DNA from: an uncultured Actinomyces sp.
GTDB taxonomy: Bacteria > Actinomycetota > Actinomycetes > Actinomycetales > Actinomycetaceae
DNA length: 5,339 nucleotides
Direction of reading: 5' to 3'
Assembly: GCA_937926415.1 (NCBI GenBank)
Contig: CALBAF010000404.1
Location: 1 to 5,339 of the forward strand
Made by a program: the position numbers and the translations under genes
Notes under the pieces: generated by a model
What the model was told of the DNA's origin: nothing
Database searches by the model: none
What the model saw: only the letters and a program-made list of their open reading frames with translations
Part shown: positions 4,650 to 5,339 of the stretch, one piece after another
Layout: the number at the start of each line of letters is the position of its first letter
Numbering within the stretch: position 1 is the first letter of the stretch

Positions 4650-5156
4650 ATGAGCGACCCCACGAATCCCTACGGCGCGGGTGGAGACACCCCCTACGGC
4701 AACCAGCCCGCATACGGTGCGCAACCCACGTACGGCACCCAGGCCTCGTACGGCACCCAGCCCGCCTACAGCCAGGCCCCAGCAGGCCAACAGCCCGCAT
4801 ACGGTGGGCCGGCTGCGTATAACGCGGGCGCCGCCTACGGGCAGCCGATGTACGGCCAGGTCGTGTACGCGCTGAACCCCGCCATCGAGCGCGTGCGTTC
4901 GAACGCGTCCATGGTGCGCATCATGTCTCTCGTCAGCTTTGTGACGCTGGGGCCGCTTGTGTCGTTCGGTGCGTGGTTCTGGAGCATGAGCCTCATTAGT
5001 GAGGCCGAGAGCCTGGGTGCCCCCGAGGACGTGCTGAGGGACGTGCGCGGCGCGCGAACGACGGCTCTTATCTGCGGAATTATTGGGATCGTGCTCCTCG
5101 CCCTGATTGTTGCCCTCCCCTTCTTCCTCGTCTGGCTCTCGGAATCATCGAAGTGA
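4650..5156 (+). CDS. Small membrane protein with Tyr-Gly-rich hexapeptide-repeat N-terminus
   Basis: I do not recognise a named family; the layout resembles actinobacterial DUF4190-type proteins. The 168-residue product has a low-complexity N-terminus (about 1-75) rich in Tyr, Gly, Gln, Pro and Ala, with tyrosines every six residues from 16 to 40 (YGxQxx). A short linker with basic residues (NPAIERVRSN, 76-85) follows. Then come a hydrophobic segment at about 91-113 (Trp/Phe-rich end), a polar loop with acidic and basic residues (118-136), and a second strongly hydrophobic helix at about 137-162, ending in a short tail. No signal peptide or catalytic motif is visible. GGAG at 4640-4643 is 6 nt before the ATG. 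By analogy both termini are probably cytoplasmic, a two-helix hairpin with a disordered tail. It has its own promoter and is followed 12 bp later by another low-complexity gene, probably cotranscribed. Confidence 0.85.
   Translation: MSDPTNPYGAGGDTPYGNQPAYGAQPTYGTQASYGTQPAYSQAPAGQQPAYGGPAAYNAGAAYGQPMYGQVVYALNPAIERVRSNASMVRIMSLVSFVTLGPLVSFGAWFWSMSLISEAESLGAPEDVLRDVRGARTTALICGIIGIVLLALIVALPFFLVWLSESSK
4695..4784 (+). repeat. In-frame 18-bp repeat encoding YGxQxx
   Basis: Five 18-bp units begin with TAC at 4695, 4713, 4731, 4749 and 4767, encoding YGNQPA, YGAQPT, YGTQAS, YGTQPA and YSQAPA. The units differ mostly at third codon positions and in residues 3-6, so they are older than a fresh slippage expansion and are conserved at the protein level. 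Less regular YG/YN motifs continue to residue 73. Confidence 0.8.
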
Positions 5157-5168
5157 TTGGTTGTTTGT

Positions 5169-5339
5169 ATGAGTAACGAACAGATTCCCTCGAGGGCCAT
5201 GCAGTCGGGGTTGGGCTGGCCGCAGCAAGCCGACGGCCCCGTTGCGCCCCAGGCGGGGACTCCCGCCTCGTCGTGGTCGGGTGCTCCCACCGCACCGCAG
5301 GCCCCCGCCCCCGCGCAGTTTGCGCCTCCGGTGGGCGCA
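5169..5339 (+). CDS. N-terminus of a Pro/Ala/Gln-rich protein, cut by the window end
   Basis: An open frame of 57 codons from ATG 5169 reaches the window edge without a stop. It starts MSNEQIPSRAMQSG and continues in low-complexity Pro/Ala/Gln/Ser sequence. This matches the disordered N-terminal tails of actinobacterial membrane proteins like its upstream neighbour, so a membrane domain may follow, but none is visible. It begins 12 bp after the preceding stop, arguing for cotranscription. No good Shine-Dalgarno sequence precedes 5169, so coupling to the upstream gene is likely. The next ATG (5199) has GAGGG only 2 nt before it, too close to be better. Function unknown. Confidence 0.65.
   Translation, partial: MSNEQIPSRAMQSGLGWPQQADGPVAPQAGTPASSWSGAPTAPQAPAPAQFAPPVGA

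Noticed and set aside
2891..4663. 590-codon open frame antisense to nrdE
   Set aside because: A shadow of the strong codon bias of nrdE; Val/Arg/His/Leu-rich composition and no gene-like start.

Overview
The window looks like a chromosomal segment of a high-GC Gram-positive bacterium, most likely an actinobacterium of the Actinomyces/Schaalia type. The basis is the GC-rich coding DNA with strong G/C preference at third codon positions, the actinobacterial form of the class Ib ribonucleotide reductase (RNR) proteins, and the Tyr/Gly/Gln/Pro-rich small membrane protein downstream. The genus is inference; no rRNA or other marker is present.

Layout. Positions 1-1289 hold no gene I can defend. 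This stretch is unusually long for a compact genome and is highly structured. From about 128 to 751 there are three families of short degenerate repeats, each spaced 42 bp apart, and each present in both orientations so that the copies face one another. Two of the modules share nearly the same central motif (389-408 and 627-647). From about 788 to 1337 there is a scatter of palindromes of the type CTAnATnnAG, resembling NrdR boxes, and four sites one or two mismatches from a DnaA box. The last two NrdR-like boxes (1290-1305 and 1322-1337) are exactly 32 bp apart and flank a plausible promoter.

Positions 1420-4444 carry nrdH, nrdI and nrdE, the redoxin, the flavodoxin-like activator and the catalytic large subunit of the class Ib RNR. 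nrdI and nrdE overlap by 31 bp, and nrdE appears to start at TTG. A strong hairpin terminator (4466-4503) follows nrdE directly, so the radical-bearing small subunit NrdF must be encoded elsewhere.

Positions 4582-5339 form a second transcription unit: a promoter-like pair, an 8-bp inverted repeat overlapping its -10 hexamer, a 168-residue protein with a hexapeptide-repeat N-terminus and two membrane segments, and 12 bp later the start of a Pro/Ala/Gln-rich protein that runs off the window.

How the parts work together. NrdE converts ribonucleoside diphosphates to deoxyribonucleoside diphosphates. NrdH re-reduces NrdE, and NrdI supplies the oxidant or electrons that NrdF needs for metallocofactor assembly. 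The upstream region suggests NrdR repression and possibly DnaA input, which would tie dNTP supply to replication. The role of the 42-bp repeat modules is unknown, and they are the most unusual feature here.
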